Origin: JAGPCH01 sp039810605
Lineage (GTDB): Bacteria; Bacteroidota; Ignavibacteria; Tepidaquicellales; Tepidaquicellaceae
NCBI GenBank assembly: GCA_039810605.1
Contig: JBDHXH010000003.1
Location: 20,635-84,634 of the forward strand
Reading direction: 5' to 3'
DNA: 64,000 bases
Numbering within the stretch: the stretch's first letter is position 1; each line of letters opens with the position of its first letter. The notes under the pieces were generated by a model. That model made no database searches and was not told the origin of the DNA. It saw only the letters and a list, made by a program, of their open reading frames with translations. Below, piece after piece: positions 7,943 to 16,721 of the stretch. Both the position numbers and the translations under genes were made by a program.

Positions 7943-10792
7943 TTGTTAAAGCACAGTCACCACAATATTCAAACTGCAATAATTCTCATTGTTTCACTCT
8001 TTGCAATTTCTGCAAAAGCACAAACAGAAATAGGCAGGGATTCTCTTCTCAATTACAGTCTGATGTTCAGAGGCATGTCGAGGAATGACATTACAATACC
8101 TGTCAACTACGACAAGTCAAAGTCACCGCGCAACGATTCCAAACTCATTCTCCCGGTTGTTGAAAGGATTATGAAGGAGCCATTGTCGTCCTTTACATTT
8201 CTTGACGAAGTCTCGAAACTATCCGGCGCAGATTTTTCGACCCTGCTCAACAAGTTCAGTGCACTTTTAAACCATAAAGTGGTTGACTCAAATAAAATAT
8301 CCCGGCTTCGTCAATTTACGTTTGACGAATTGATCAAAGAAGTAAAAAAATTTGTGAAGCAAGGAACCCGAGCCAAAAGAAGGGTGGACACAATTTTAAG
8401 TAAGGAGCAAAGGGATTTCCTTAGAAGCAATCTGCTTTCAGTAATCGGAGAGGATGATTTTGACGACAACAATTCCGATATCTTCAAATTCAACGTTGCA
8501 AGGGACTCTTCAATAAAAACTTCAATGCGAGCCATTGATTTATTGGACAATGATACATTGAAGAAATTTGTTGACGAAAAAATATACTCCGTCAGATATT
8601 TGTATCAACTGTACGAAGATCTGAAAACAAATATTGGTAACTTTGGAGAAGACGGAGGAGAAGAAATAGATAATGACAATGTGAAGGGACAATTTATTTT
8701 TTATTATGATGAAGACGGAATCAGAATTGCAATCGGAGGAAAGGGCAAGAACTTATATAAGGGGAAATTCAACTTTATTATTGACCTTGGCGGCAATGAC
8801 GATTATGAAATTGAAAGCGGAGATATATTTTCTGAAAATAATTTCAGTTGCATTTTTGATTTCGGGGGAAATGATATTTATGGTGCAACTGACAATTACT
8901 CATTGGCAGGAGCAGCTTTTTCCGCCAATGTAATCTTCGACAAGAGCGGCGACGATGTCTATGCGGGCAAAAGCGTATCACTCGGATCTGCAGTTTGCGG
9001 AATAGGAATACTCTACGACGAAGACGGAAACGATACTTATCGTGCAAATCAGTTTTCAACCGGAGCCGCTTCATTCGGAATCGGATTGCTTATAGACAGA
9101 AACGGCAACGACGTTTACCTTGCAAATTCATATTCGCAGGGATTTGGAATGACTGAAGGGATCGGTGCAATCATTGACGACAAGGGTAACGATTCTTATC
9201 TGATTGATGCGCGATCGCTGGACATAGGAAGATATGAAGATCATTACATTTCAATGTCACAAGGTTATGGTCTGGGACTTCGCCCTTATTATGCCGGAGG
9301 AATTGGTCTTATTATTGAAGGTGAAGGAAACGATATATACAACGCAGACATATTCGGACAGGGAGGCGCTTACTGGTATTCGCTCGGATGTATTGCGGAC
9401 AAAACAGGTCACGATAAATATAATTCTTATCAGTATTCACAGGGAGCAGGAATTCATCTTGCAGTCGGTCTGCTTCAGGATGATGACGGCTGGGATTTTT
9501 ATTCTTCCAATGGCGTATCGCAGGGCTGCGGTCATGATTTCGGATTCGGACTTCTTGATGACAGAAAGGGTAACGATAATTATTCCGCATACTCACTTTC
9601 TCAAGGCGCGGGAAATGCAAACGGAATCGGAGTCTTCATTGATGAAAGCGGAAGAGACGGCTATCTCAACAAAGAGCCGGGCAATTCAAGAGGTTATGGA
9701 AATTCACGGCGCGAATACGGAAGCATCGGCGTTTTCATTGACGGAGCCGGAGATGATTTTTATTCGAACCGATCCGACAGCGTAATTCAAAACTCTTCCG
9801 TATGGGGAGTAATGAATGATTTCTATCTTATGGATCTGCCTTCGCAAGTCAGCGGCAATAATTTCAAAATTGAAGTTGATTCAAGTAAGGACTATTCGCG
9901 TGATGAATATTTTATCATGGCTAAGACAATTGAGCCGCGCTTTTCGAAATGGCAGGAATTCGGATTCAGAAAATTAATTGAAGACAGTTTGCAAACTCCC
10001 CAATACATTCTCAAGTACCTTGATACTGACGACCACAGGGCAGCGCTTGTTCTTAGAAATGTTTCGCAAAGAATTTATAATACAATGGGGAATTTTCTTT
10101 CTGATAAACTCATGCTTTACAATACTTCGATGCGCCCCGGAGAAGTATTTAATGAAAATGAAGTTGCTTTCATTTGCTATCTCTTCGGAGAAACAAGAAA
10201 TCCGGCAGGCAAGGAACAACTTCTGAATCTGACATACAGTGATAACATCCGCATAAGAGATGCTGCTGTCAATGCGCTTGGAAAAATACCTGTTGATTCG
10301 AGTGAAACTGAATTCATAAACAAAGTTTCGCAAAGGCTCCGGGAAATGGCATCTGAAAACTCACCGAACAAATTATTTAATAAAGACCTAGCTTATGCAT
10401 TTAAGAATTACAATAATTTAGATAATATTGCAACTCTGTTTAACATGATGAATAATGATTATTATGGAGTGAGATTTACAGCCGCAGAGGCGCTTCAGAA
10501 ATTTGGCGACGAATATCTGAATTATCTTAGCGATGAGAAACTTTATGAAGCAGCGTCAGAACCTGATTGGTTCAGATCATTTTTGAACTCTATTCTTAAT
10601 ATCAGTGAATCCGGGTTCAAGAATTTGTTTACAAGAATTCTGTCAGTAAAAAATCCTGATGATGATATGACAATTCTCAATTATGAAGACCTCTTGAAAA
10701 ATTACAACAAGGGTGTTTCTCCGGATTTCATCGCATGGGATAAAGAGATGACAGTCTTTTTGCAGTCAAAAAGTATTTTAAAAGTAAAATAA
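7943..10792 (+). CDS. Large secreted protein with 27-residue GNDxY repeats and HEAT-like C-terminus
   Basis: The 949-residue protein starts at TTG and has a signal peptide (about 1-27, ending AKAQ). Residues about 30-250 are mainly helical. From about 277 to 610 there are twelve copies of a motif G(N/D)Dx(Y) (first at 283-288, last at 602-607), mostly 25-27 residues apart, each followed by a segment such as SQGAG and a hydrophobic GIGLLID strand. This suggests a beta-solenoid, perhaps Ca-binding through the Asp/Asn turns, but it does not match the nine-residue RTX repeat. Residues about 750-880 look like HEAT repeats (RDAAVNALGKI, RFTAAEALQKF). There is no T9SS tail. The next gene, a lipoprotein, starts 4 bp after its stop, suggesting an operon. 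Its function is unknown; location outside the cytoplasm is inferred from the signal peptide. Confidence 0.85.
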   Translation: MLKHSHHNIQTAIILIVSLFAISAKAQTEIGRDSLLNYSLMFRGMSRNDITIPVNYDKSKSPRNDSKLILPVVERIMKEPLSSFTFLDEVSKLSGADFSTLLNKFSALLNHKVVDSNKISRLRQFTFDELIKEVKKFVKQGTRAKRRVDTILSKEQRDFLRSNLLSVIGEDDFDDNNSDIFKFNVARDSSIKTSMRAIDLLDNDTLKKFVDEKIYSVRYLYQLYEDLKTNIGNFGEDGGEEIDNDNVKGQFIFYYDEDGIRIAIGGKGKNLYKGKFNFIIDLGGNDDYEIESGDIFSENNFSCIFDFGGNDIYGATDNYSLAGAAFSANVIFDKSGDDVYAGKSVSLGSAVCGIGILYDEDGNDTYRANQFSTGAASFGIGLLIDRNGNDVYLANSYSQGFGMTEGIGAIIDDKGNDSYLIDARSLDIGRYEDHYISMSQGYGLGLRPYYAGGIGLIIEGEGNDIYNADIFGQGGAYWYSLGCIADKTGHDKYNSYQYSQGAGIHLAVGLLQDDDGWDFYSSNGVSQGCGHDFGFGLLDDRKGNDNYSAYSLSQGAGNANGIGVFIDESGRDGYLNKEPGNSRGYGNSRREYGSIGVFIDGAGDDFYSNRSDSVIQNSSVWGVMNDFYLMDLPSQVSGNNFKIEVDSSKDYSRDEYFIMAKTIEPRFSKWQEFGFRKLIEDSLQTPQYILKYLDTDDHRAALVLRNVSQRIYNTMGNFLSDKLMLYNTSMRPGEVFNENEVAFICYLFGETRNPAGKEQLLNLTYSDNIRIRDAAVNALGKIPVDSSETEFINKVSQRLREMASENSPNKLFNKDLAYAFKNYNNLDNIATLFNMMNNDYYGVRFTAAEALQKFGDEYLNYLSDEKLYEAASEPDWFRSFLNSILNISESGFKNLFTRILSVKNPDDDMTILNYEDLLKNYNKGVSPDFIAWDKEMTVFLQSKSILKVK

Positions 10793-10796
10793 TTAT

Positions 10797-11483
10797 ATGA
10801 AAAAAACCTATTGTTTGTATTTGTCACTGATATTTTTTATGATCGTATTTTCAGGATGTATAAATGTCGATCAGAAAGTCAAGATAAATGAGGACGGATC
10901 CGGAAGCATTGATCTTCACTATTGGACAAAAACTTCTTATCTCGGAAGCGAGCAGATGGAAATGGGTGATGACATAGCCGGATATAGTTTTGATAATCAA
11001 ACAATTAAATCCAAGTACAACTCTGCCAACACTTCAATTACAAGTATGCGTAGGTACAACGTTAAGGAAGATTCCATGACTCACATTCAGTTGACAATAA
11101 GTTTTAAGGACTTTAATAAATTGTCTGAAGCAACCGGCTTCTCAAAAGTTACCACGGAATGGAAGAAAGGAGATGACGGCTTCAATTTTAAATACAACAT
11201 TGCTCGCGATACGACAATCCAGAAAAAATATATTCAGGGTGATGAGCGTTTGAACTATGTTTTCGAATTCCCCTTTGAGGTCATCTCAAGCAACGGCTCA
11301 AAGGAAGGCAAAATGGCAAGATGGACAAAGACTGTTACAGAGCTCGCCGACGGACCAATTGACATGACAGCATTAGTCAAAAGCCGGAATAAGATCTGCG
11401 GAATTATCGGCATTGAGCTTCCGTTGATCCTGGGCATCGGATTTATTTATTTCAGAAGGAAAGTCAGAAAAAAAATACGATGA
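10797..11483 (+). CDS. Lipoprotein with C-terminal membrane segment (LppM-like)
   Basis: The 228-residue product has a lipobox (FSGC, Cys about 21) after a hydrophobic leader. The following domain starts INVDQKVKINEDGSGSIDL, the pattern of LppM/DUF3153-type lipoproteins. A transmembrane helix near 205-220 (IELPLILGIGFIYF) is followed by a basic tail (RRKVRKKIR), so the protein would be anchored at both ends. It follows the repeat protein by 4 bp and overlaps the next start by 4 bp (ATGA), so the three genes are probably co-transcribed. Its function is not known. Confidence 0.75.
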   Translation: MKKTYCLYLSLIFFMIVFSGCINVDQKVKINEDGSGSIDLHYWTKTSYLGSEQMEMGDDIAGYSFDNQTIKSKYNSANTSITSMRRYNVKEDSMTHIQLTISFKDFNKLSEATGFSKVTTEWKKGDDGFNFKYNIARDTTIQKKYIQGDERLNYVFEFPFEVISSNGSKEGKMARWTKTVTELADGPIDMTALVKSRNKICGIIGIELPLILGIGFIYFRRKVRKKIR

Positions 11484-12127
11484 GCAAAAAGAAAATTGGA
11501 ATACTTGGTTCCGGTATTGTCGCAAAGGCACTTGCCAAAGGCTTCATCAAATACGGCTATGAAATATTTTTTGGGACTAGAGATGTATCAAAGCTGGAGG
11601 ACTTCAAAGACAAATCGGGAATAGGTTCGTTTGAAGAAGCGGCTAAGTTTGGAGAAATAATTGTTCTTGCCGGCAAGGGAACGGCAGCAGAAGAAATACT
11701 TAAGTTGTCCGGAACTGAAAACCTTAAAGCTAAGACAATCATAGATGCAACGAACCCATTAGCTGATGTGCCGCCCGTAAACGGAGTTTTGAAATTTTTC
11801 ACAGGTCCTGATGACTCATTGATGGAACGGCTACAGAAGTTATGTCCTGATGCAAACTTTGTGAAATGCTTCAACTCCATTGGGAATGCATTTATGGTAG
11901 ATCCCGATTTCAACGGAGCAAGACCTACAATGTTTATATGCGGAAATGACTCTGATGCAAAATCTGAAGTTCAGGACATTTTGAAGGAATTCAAATGGGA
12001 ATGGGCTGACATGGGAAAGGTTGAAGCTGCAAGAGCCATTGAGCCGCTGTGCATTCTGTGGTGCATTCCCGGACTGTTGCGAAATGAATGGAACCATGCA
12101 TTTAAGCTACTGTCGAATCAAGGTTGA
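11480..12127 (+). CDS. NADPH-dependent F420 reductase-like oxidoreductase
   Basis: The 215-residue product starts with a Rossmann dinucleotide motif (GILGSGIVAKALAKGF) followed by a FGTRDVSKL segment that fits NADP binding. Later features, IIDATNPLAD and FVKCFNSIGNAF, match the NADPH:F420 oxidoreductase/COG2085 group. In bacteria without F420 these proteins act on other unknown substrates, and nothing here shows that F420 is used. No signal peptide is seen, so it is cytoplasmic, unlike its two exported upstream neighbours. The ATGA overlap with the lipoprotein gene indicates translational coupling. Confidence 0.85.
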   Translation: MSKKKIGILGSGIVAKALAKGFIKYGYEIFFGTRDVSKLEDFKDKSGIGSFEEAAKFGEIIVLAGKGTAAEEILKLSGTENLKAKTIIDATNPLADVPPVNGVLKFFTGPDDSLMERLQKLCPDANFVKCFNSIGNAFMVDPDFNGARPTMFICGNDSDAKSEVQDILKEFKWEWADMGKVEAARAIEPLCILWCIPGLLRNEWNHAFKLLSNQG

Positions 12128-12174
12128 AGATTTCCACAGCTATATGCAATTCAAGATCAAAACTTTTCAAACGT

Positions 12175-13644
12175 CTATTTCAAGAGCAGCATTTTTTTCG
12201 TTTCAGAAAATTTGCCAAACCTCACGCTGTAAAAGTAAACGCCGCTTGAAAGATTATCGGCATTGAATTCGAATGAGTGCATTCCTGCTGTCTTAAATTC
12301 ATTTATCGGGTGCCCAATCACATTGCCAAGAATATCAAATACTTTGATTTGCACATTTCCATTGTAGGGAATAAAATAGCGAATAGAAGTATTTGGATTA
12401 AACGGATTCGGAAAATTACCATAGATCTCAAATCCATCGTCTTTGAATTCATTTGTATAATTGATTCCCATCACAGAAAGATTGCCTTCCTTCATAAATA
12501 TATCAGACACTACGCTTCCGTTACGGGAAGCTGTTGCCTCAAAGTGAACTGCAATCTGTGCAAATCCTCTTGCAGCAACAGAATTGTTACCTCTTCCTAT
12601 ATAACTTCCTGTGCTGTCCTCAAACAAAAGAATCGGAAGCACATAATTTCCATTTGACCCATACACCAGAAATGTTCCTTTTGGAAATGCCGAATTGCTG
12701 TTCTGATACGTTACAAAGAGTTTCCCATTATCGTCAGTATCAATTGCCCTGTAAAATGAAGGCATTCCAACCGGCGGTGTAATCGCTTCTGCCGAAGAAA
12801 AAATTCCTCCCGACTGCCGCCGGATTGTGTAAAGTCTGTTGTCTATGGCATTCCTGTATACGACATGAAGAGTATTTAATTTATCAATTGTGATGCATGG
12901 ATACGAGACAAAATTAGAAACCCCTGTTGACTGCTCCACAAAGTTTCCGTTTTCGTTGTTAAAATATTTCAGCACGCCCGAACCTGCAGACTGATTAGTA
13001 GTGAATACTATATGAAGCTTCCCTAATCCGTCAACTGCTATTGAAATATCATTTTCGCTGCTTGCTTCTGCAGGACCAAGACTTATCTCCTGTCCGAGTA
13101 TTCCGTTGATGTAATTATATTTTTTGTAGTAAGCATTATCCTGTCCTGTTACAAAAGTAAAGTAAACGAAATGAACACTGCTGTCGTTCAAACCAACTGC
13201 CATATACGGAGTAGCCTTGTTCAATCCTCCTGCCGTAATCCAAACAGAATCGCCGAATCCTGAAGATACATTTCTGTTGTTAGTATATATCAATTGAAAT
13301 AAATTCGATGCGTCACGTCTTTCCCAGCCTATGTGAACTTTTCCAAGCTCATCAAATCCAAGCGTTGCATAATTGTCATCAATTGAATTATTCGTAACTC
13401 TGTACGGTGTCATTTCGCCGCTTAAATTATTCCAATAAAATATCTCACGCGTATTGCTGTTGGTGTGGAATTGTCGTGAATTAACCATGTGAACTTTTCC
13501 AAAATTGTCATACTTCATCAAAGCTCTGTAATTGTAATATTCGTCACTCACTATTGTGTCAATCGGAAAGTTCAGGTATCCTTGAGCAAATACATTTATC
13601 ATCCCGATTAAAAAAAATATGATTGATGCAGTCACTATTTTCAT
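12175..13644 (-). CDS. Secreted BNR-type propeller protein with T9SS tail
   Basis: The 489-residue protein starts at ATG with a strong AAGGAG ribosome site 8 nt upstream (13651-13656 on the plus strand). A signal peptide (about 1-20, ending VFAQ) is followed by at least five repeats with the pattern D-x-x-GKVHIxW (for example FDELGKVHIGWERR, VDGLGKLHIVFTT), which suggests a sialidase/BNR-like beta-propeller. Residues about 405-489 form the T9SS sorting domain (FPNPFNPNTSIRYF, ending KKMLLLK). No catalytic residues are recognisable. It converges with the F420-reductase-like gene, 47 bp apart. Confidence 0.87.
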   Translation of the reverse strand: MKIVTASIIFFLIGMINVFAQGYLNFPIDTIVSDEYYNYRALMKYDNFGKVHMVNSRQFHTNSNTREIFYWNNLSGEMTPYRVTNNSIDDNYATLGFDELGKVHIGWERRDASNLFQLIYTNNRNVSSGFGDSVWITAGGLNKATPYMAVGLNDSSVHFVYFTFVTGQDNAYYKKYNYINGILGQEISLGPAEASSENDISIAVDGLGKLHIVFTTNQSAGSGVLKYFNNENGNFVEQSTGVSNFVSYPCITIDKLNTLHVVYRNAIDNRLYTIRRQSGGIFSSAEAITPPVGMPSFYRAIDTDDNGKLFVTYQNSNSAFPKGTFLVYGSNGNYVLPILLFEDSTGSYIGRGNNSVAARGFAQIAVHFEATASRNGSVVSDIFMKEGNLSVMGINYTNEFKDDGFEIYGNFPNPFNPNTSIRYFIPYNGNVQIKVFDILGNVIGHPINEFKTAGMHSFEFNADNLSSGVYFYSVRFGKFSETKKMLLLK

Positions 13645-13918
13645 ATATTGCTCCTTTCTGAAAAAATGTTTGAGCTAAGTAAGAAGAAAATTCAGATTTT
13701 TAAAATTCAATTTTAAATCTCATACGCCGGTTAAATTTTGTACTTATTGAAACGAATATTATCCGGGACTACATAATTTTTCAGCGGCATTGAACCTTTT
13801 CTTTGAAAATGCGATTATTGTTCTTGAATCTCAAATCCCAAACTTATATTATTGTCAAATTTTAAATGAGACGATATGATAAATTAGTTATTGATTAGCA
13901 ATAACTAAAACATTGAAA
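13645..13918. other. Divergent promoter region, no gene seen
   Basis: The 274-bp AT-rich gap separates the leftward propeller gene from the rightward PorQ-like gene. Apart from the ribosome site for the propeller gene at 13651-13656 I see no structured element or convincing open frame. Confidence 0.5.
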
Positions 13919-14875
13919 ATGAACATCGTAAAAATTCGCTCCATAGTTTTAGTTCTTTTTGTATTTGGCTTCTTAAATAATTTACATTCTCAAACCCAGT
14001 CAACTTTTAATTTCCTCAAGTTAGACATTGGTGCAAGGGCATCTGCTTTAGGCGGCAGTTTCAATACTCAAACTGACGATATCAATTCCATTTTCTATAA
14101 TCCGGCATCTTTGTCAACCCTCACGCATAAGCAAGCTTCCGTGGGATTCTTTAAATACCTCCTCGATATCAATTCAGGAAACGCATCATTCGGACAAAGG
14201 TACAAAGACGCGGGATATTTCGGAGCAGGCATAAGGTACATCAATTATGGCAGTTTTCAAAAAACTGATGCAGAAGCAACTTCATTAGGCACATTCTCTG
14301 CAAATGAACTTGCACTTTCACTTGGCTATTCAAACGTTTACAAAAGCAATTTCCACTACGGTGTAAATCTGAAGTTCATTTATTCCGGAATAGACAGCTA
14401 TACATCTACCGCTCTTGCTGCCGACTTCGGATTGCTCTATACTATTCCTTCTTCAATGTGGAATTTCGGTTTAAGTCTACTCAATGCAGGTGGTCAAATC
14501 AGCAAGTATAATTCTACCGGTGAAGATCTTCCTTTGGATTTAAGAGTCGGAGTCAGCAAGAAACTTGAACATCTTCCGCTTCGTGTTCACTTTGAAGTAG
14601 ATAATCTGACAGAAGCACAGGACCAGTTCTTTGATCGCTTCAAGAATCTTTCCGTTGGCGGCGAATTTGATTTCAGCGAAAATGTTCAATTCAGAATCGG
14701 GTACGATAATGGTGCAAGGCAAAATCTCGAAACAGGAAGTTCGGTTGGTATGGCGGGTTTTTCAGCGGGCCTCGGAATCAAGTTCCTCAAGAATTATAGC
14801 CTCGATTACGCATTTAACTCCATGGGAAAAATTGGTTCGACTCACAAAATAGATGTAGGATTTGCCCTTAGGTAA
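13919..14875 (+). CDS. PorQ/PorV-like outer-membrane protein
   Basis: I place the start at ATG 13919; an in-frame TTG lies 6 nt upstream. The product of about 318 residues has a signal peptide ending at HSQ, followed by STFNFLKLDIGARASALGG and IFYNPASL. This is the N-terminal signature of the PorV/PorQ family within the FadL-like barrels. PorQ and PorV are accessory outer-membrane parts of T9SS (PorV also shuttles cargo). The phrase FLKLDIGARASALGG and the overall length look closer to PorQ, but I would not exclude a related PorV paralogue. It is surrounded by T9SS cargo genes, which fits. Confidence 0.8.
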   Translation: MNIVKIRSIVLVLFVFGFLNNLHSQTQSTFNFLKLDIGARASALGGSFNTQTDDINSIFYNPASLSTLTHKQASVGFFKYLLDINSGNASFGQRYKDAGYFGAGIRYINYGSFQKTDAEATSLGTFSANELALSLGYSNVYKSNFHYGVNLKFIYSGIDSYTSTALAADFGLLYTIPSSMWNFGLSLLNAGGQISKYNSTGEDLPLDLRVGVSKKLEHLPLRVHFEVDNLTEAQDQFFDRFKNLSVGGEFDFSENVQFRIGYDNGARQNLETGSSVGMAGFSAGLGIKFLKNYSLDYAFNSMGKIGSTHKIDVGFALR

Positions 14876-14881
14876 TATTTC

Positions 14882-15901
14882 CTATTTTACTAATAGCATT
14901 CTTCTCGATTGAAAAAAATTTCCGTCAATTTCCAATTTATAAAAATAAACTCCTCCCGGCAATTCGCTTCCGTCAAATCTAATTTCATATCCGCCGGGTA
15001 ATTTATTTTCACTTAGTAAATTCAAAACCTTGCGTCCTCTGACATCATAGACTATCATCGAAACAAATACTTTTCTTCCCACTTCGAATGTTATCGTCGT
15101 CAGGGGATTAAATGGATTGGGATAATTCTGATGAAGTCTGAAGTCATTTATAGCCTCAAATTCAGAACTCACAGATACGGGACTTCCGATCAAATTAAAA
15201 ATCGAATTCAGTATTAAATCTTTTGCATCGTTGTGATTCTGTATGGATGAATAACTGAAACAAAAATTTATGATTTGCGGATCTGCAACAGTTGGCGCTA
15301 CTATGACCGCGCCGCTTGACGGATCAGTCAGCGCGCCATAAAAGACCTGCGAAAACTCCAGGCTTTCACATACGTCCTGATCATAAATTGTTCCTTCAAC
15401 AAGCGGCATTGTCACAGGCAATATAGCAGGCAAATTTGCAAGTGGTGAGTTCTGAAACTCACTCTTCATTATCGCACTTCCGATTGAATTACTGACCCAC
15501 CTGTTTATCTTCAATACCTTATTCCTGAATCCCGGATAAGCAGGGTAAACTGAAGCAGTGTATCCGTTGTGACCGCCTTCTATTATCAACCTTCCGCCAT
15601 TCAAAACATAAGTAACCAAAAGCGAGCGCATGAAATTATTGCTGCACGCATCCGGATTACTTCCTGTGGAAAGTATTACAAGCCTGTGCGTGCTGAAGTC
15701 ATTCTGATTGACAAGTGATGAGACAACTATATCTGCATGATATCCAGCATTCAGGACATCCTCATAAATCATGTCGGGGGAATTTGAATCATCGTCTTTA
15801 ACAATGAGTATGTCTGTCATTCCGGAAACAAATCCGACATTCGCGAGCAGAATGACAATTGGAAGGAAAGAGAAACTGAAAATATCCCTGACAAGCTTCA
15901 T
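14882..15901 (-). CDS. Secreted ThuA/amidotransferase-like protein with T9SS tail
   Basis: The start is either ATG 15901 (339 residues, used here) or ATG 15922 (346 residues); both keep the signal peptide (SFSFLPIVILLANVGFVSG). Residues about 28-240 begin TDILIVKDDD and contain LVILSTGS and VLNGGRLIIEGGHNG, which resembles a class I glutamine-amidotransferase-like or ThuA-like fold used in secreted proteins of this phylum. The nucleophile Cys of true amidotransferases is not evident. Residues about 255-339 are the T9SS sorting domain (HQNYPNPFNPLTTI, ending RRMLLVK). It converges with the PorQ-like gene, only 6 bp apart. Confidence 0.82.
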   Translation of the reverse strand: MKLVRDIFSFSFLPIVILLANVGFVSGMTDILIVKDDDSNSPDMIYEDVLNAGYHADIVVSSLVNQNDFSTHRLVILSTGSNPDACSNNFMRSLLVTYVLNGGRLIIEGGHNGYTASVYPAYPGFRNKVLKINRWVSNSIGSAIMKSEFQNSPLANLPAILPVTMPLVEGTIYDQDVCESLEFSQVFYGALTDPSSGAVIVAPTVADPQIINFCFSYSSIQNHNDAKDLILNSIFNLIGSPVSVSSEFEAINDFRLHQNYPNPFNPLTTITFEVGRKVFVSMIVYDVRGRKVLNLLSENKLPGGYEIRFDGSELPGGVYFYKLEIDGNFFQSRRMLLVK

Positions 15902-16154
15902 CTTCGGTAAATTTTGTTTCAATTTAAATTAAAATATTTTGCTAAGGAAATCAAACGTAATTACTCCCCTGCTGATGGAGTGTATGCATTGCTGTCGAAA
16001 ATATTTTTGAAGCACCCTAACAATTTTAAAAATAATCTTAATTTAAATGACACATTTAGTTTTGAAAAGAACCCGCCAGTGACATATTTCCAAATGATTT
16101 TAATAATTTCAAATCAGACTCAATTTGCTTAATTTATGGAAAACAATTTTCAAA

Positions 16155-16652
16155 ATGGCAAATCAGTTTTCATTTGACATCGTATCTGAAGTTGATTTTC
16201 AGGAGGTTGACAACGCAATCAATCAGGCACTGAAAGAAATTCATCAAAGATATGATTTCAAAGGCAGCAAGAGTGAAATAACCTTTAACAAAAAGGAGAA
16301 GCTTCTCAATGTAATTTCCGATGATGAATTTAAAATTAAGTCCGTAGTTGATATACTTCAGAACAAGCTTATAAAAAGAGGCATCTCGATTAAGGCGTTG
16401 AAATACGGTAACGTTGAACCTGCATCAGGGGGAACAGTAAGGCAGGAAATAAAGCTGCAGCAGGGTATTGAAAAAGACGATGCACGAAAAATTGTAAAGA
16501 TTATCAAATACAGCAAATTGAAAGTGCAGGCAGCTATTCAGGATGAACAAGTGAGAGTTACGGGAAAAGTCAAAGATGATCTTCAATCAGTAATGAAAAT
16601 GCTTAAAGAAAGCGAACTCGAATTTGCATTTCAGTTTACTAACTACAGGTGA
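16155..16652 (+). CDS. YajQ family (DUF520) cyclic di-GMP-binding protein
   Basis: The start at ATG 16155 is chosen because family members begin a few residues before the conserved FDIVSEVD. Longer in-frame starts upstream (16125) add an unrelated stretch. The 165-residue product has SFDIVSEVDFQEVDNA, QRYDFKGSKSEI and a second ferredoxin-like half (DDARKIVKIIKYSKLKVQA, QVRVTGKVKDDLQSV), all typical of YajQ. In some bacteria YajQ binds cyclic di-GMP and modulates transcription; this is known from the family and is not shown here. It is cytoplasmic and stands alone between a T9SS cargo gene and the exporter operon. Confidence 0.93.
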   Translation: MANQFSFDIVSEVDFQEVDNAINQALKEIHQRYDFKGSKSEITFNKKEKLLNVISDDEFKIKSVVDILQNKLIKRGISIKALKYGNVEPASGGTVRQEIKLQQGIEKDDARKIVKIIKYSKLKVQAAIQDEQVRVTGKVKDDLQSVMKMLKESELEFAFQFTNYR

Positions 16653-16721
16653 TTAATTGAAAAGAAATTGAATCGGAGAATCTTTGCTCAATTGCTGATT
16701 GAATTTTTGAATGAATATTTT

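Noticed and set aside
9234..9785. 183-codon open frame inside the repeat protein gene
   Set aside because: Alternate-frame shadow of the 27-residue repeats; composition is unlike protein and the main frame is clearly coding.
15914..16132. 72-codon open frame before the YajQ gene
   Set aside because: AT-rich, no homology-like pattern, overlaps the cargo gene start on the other strand.
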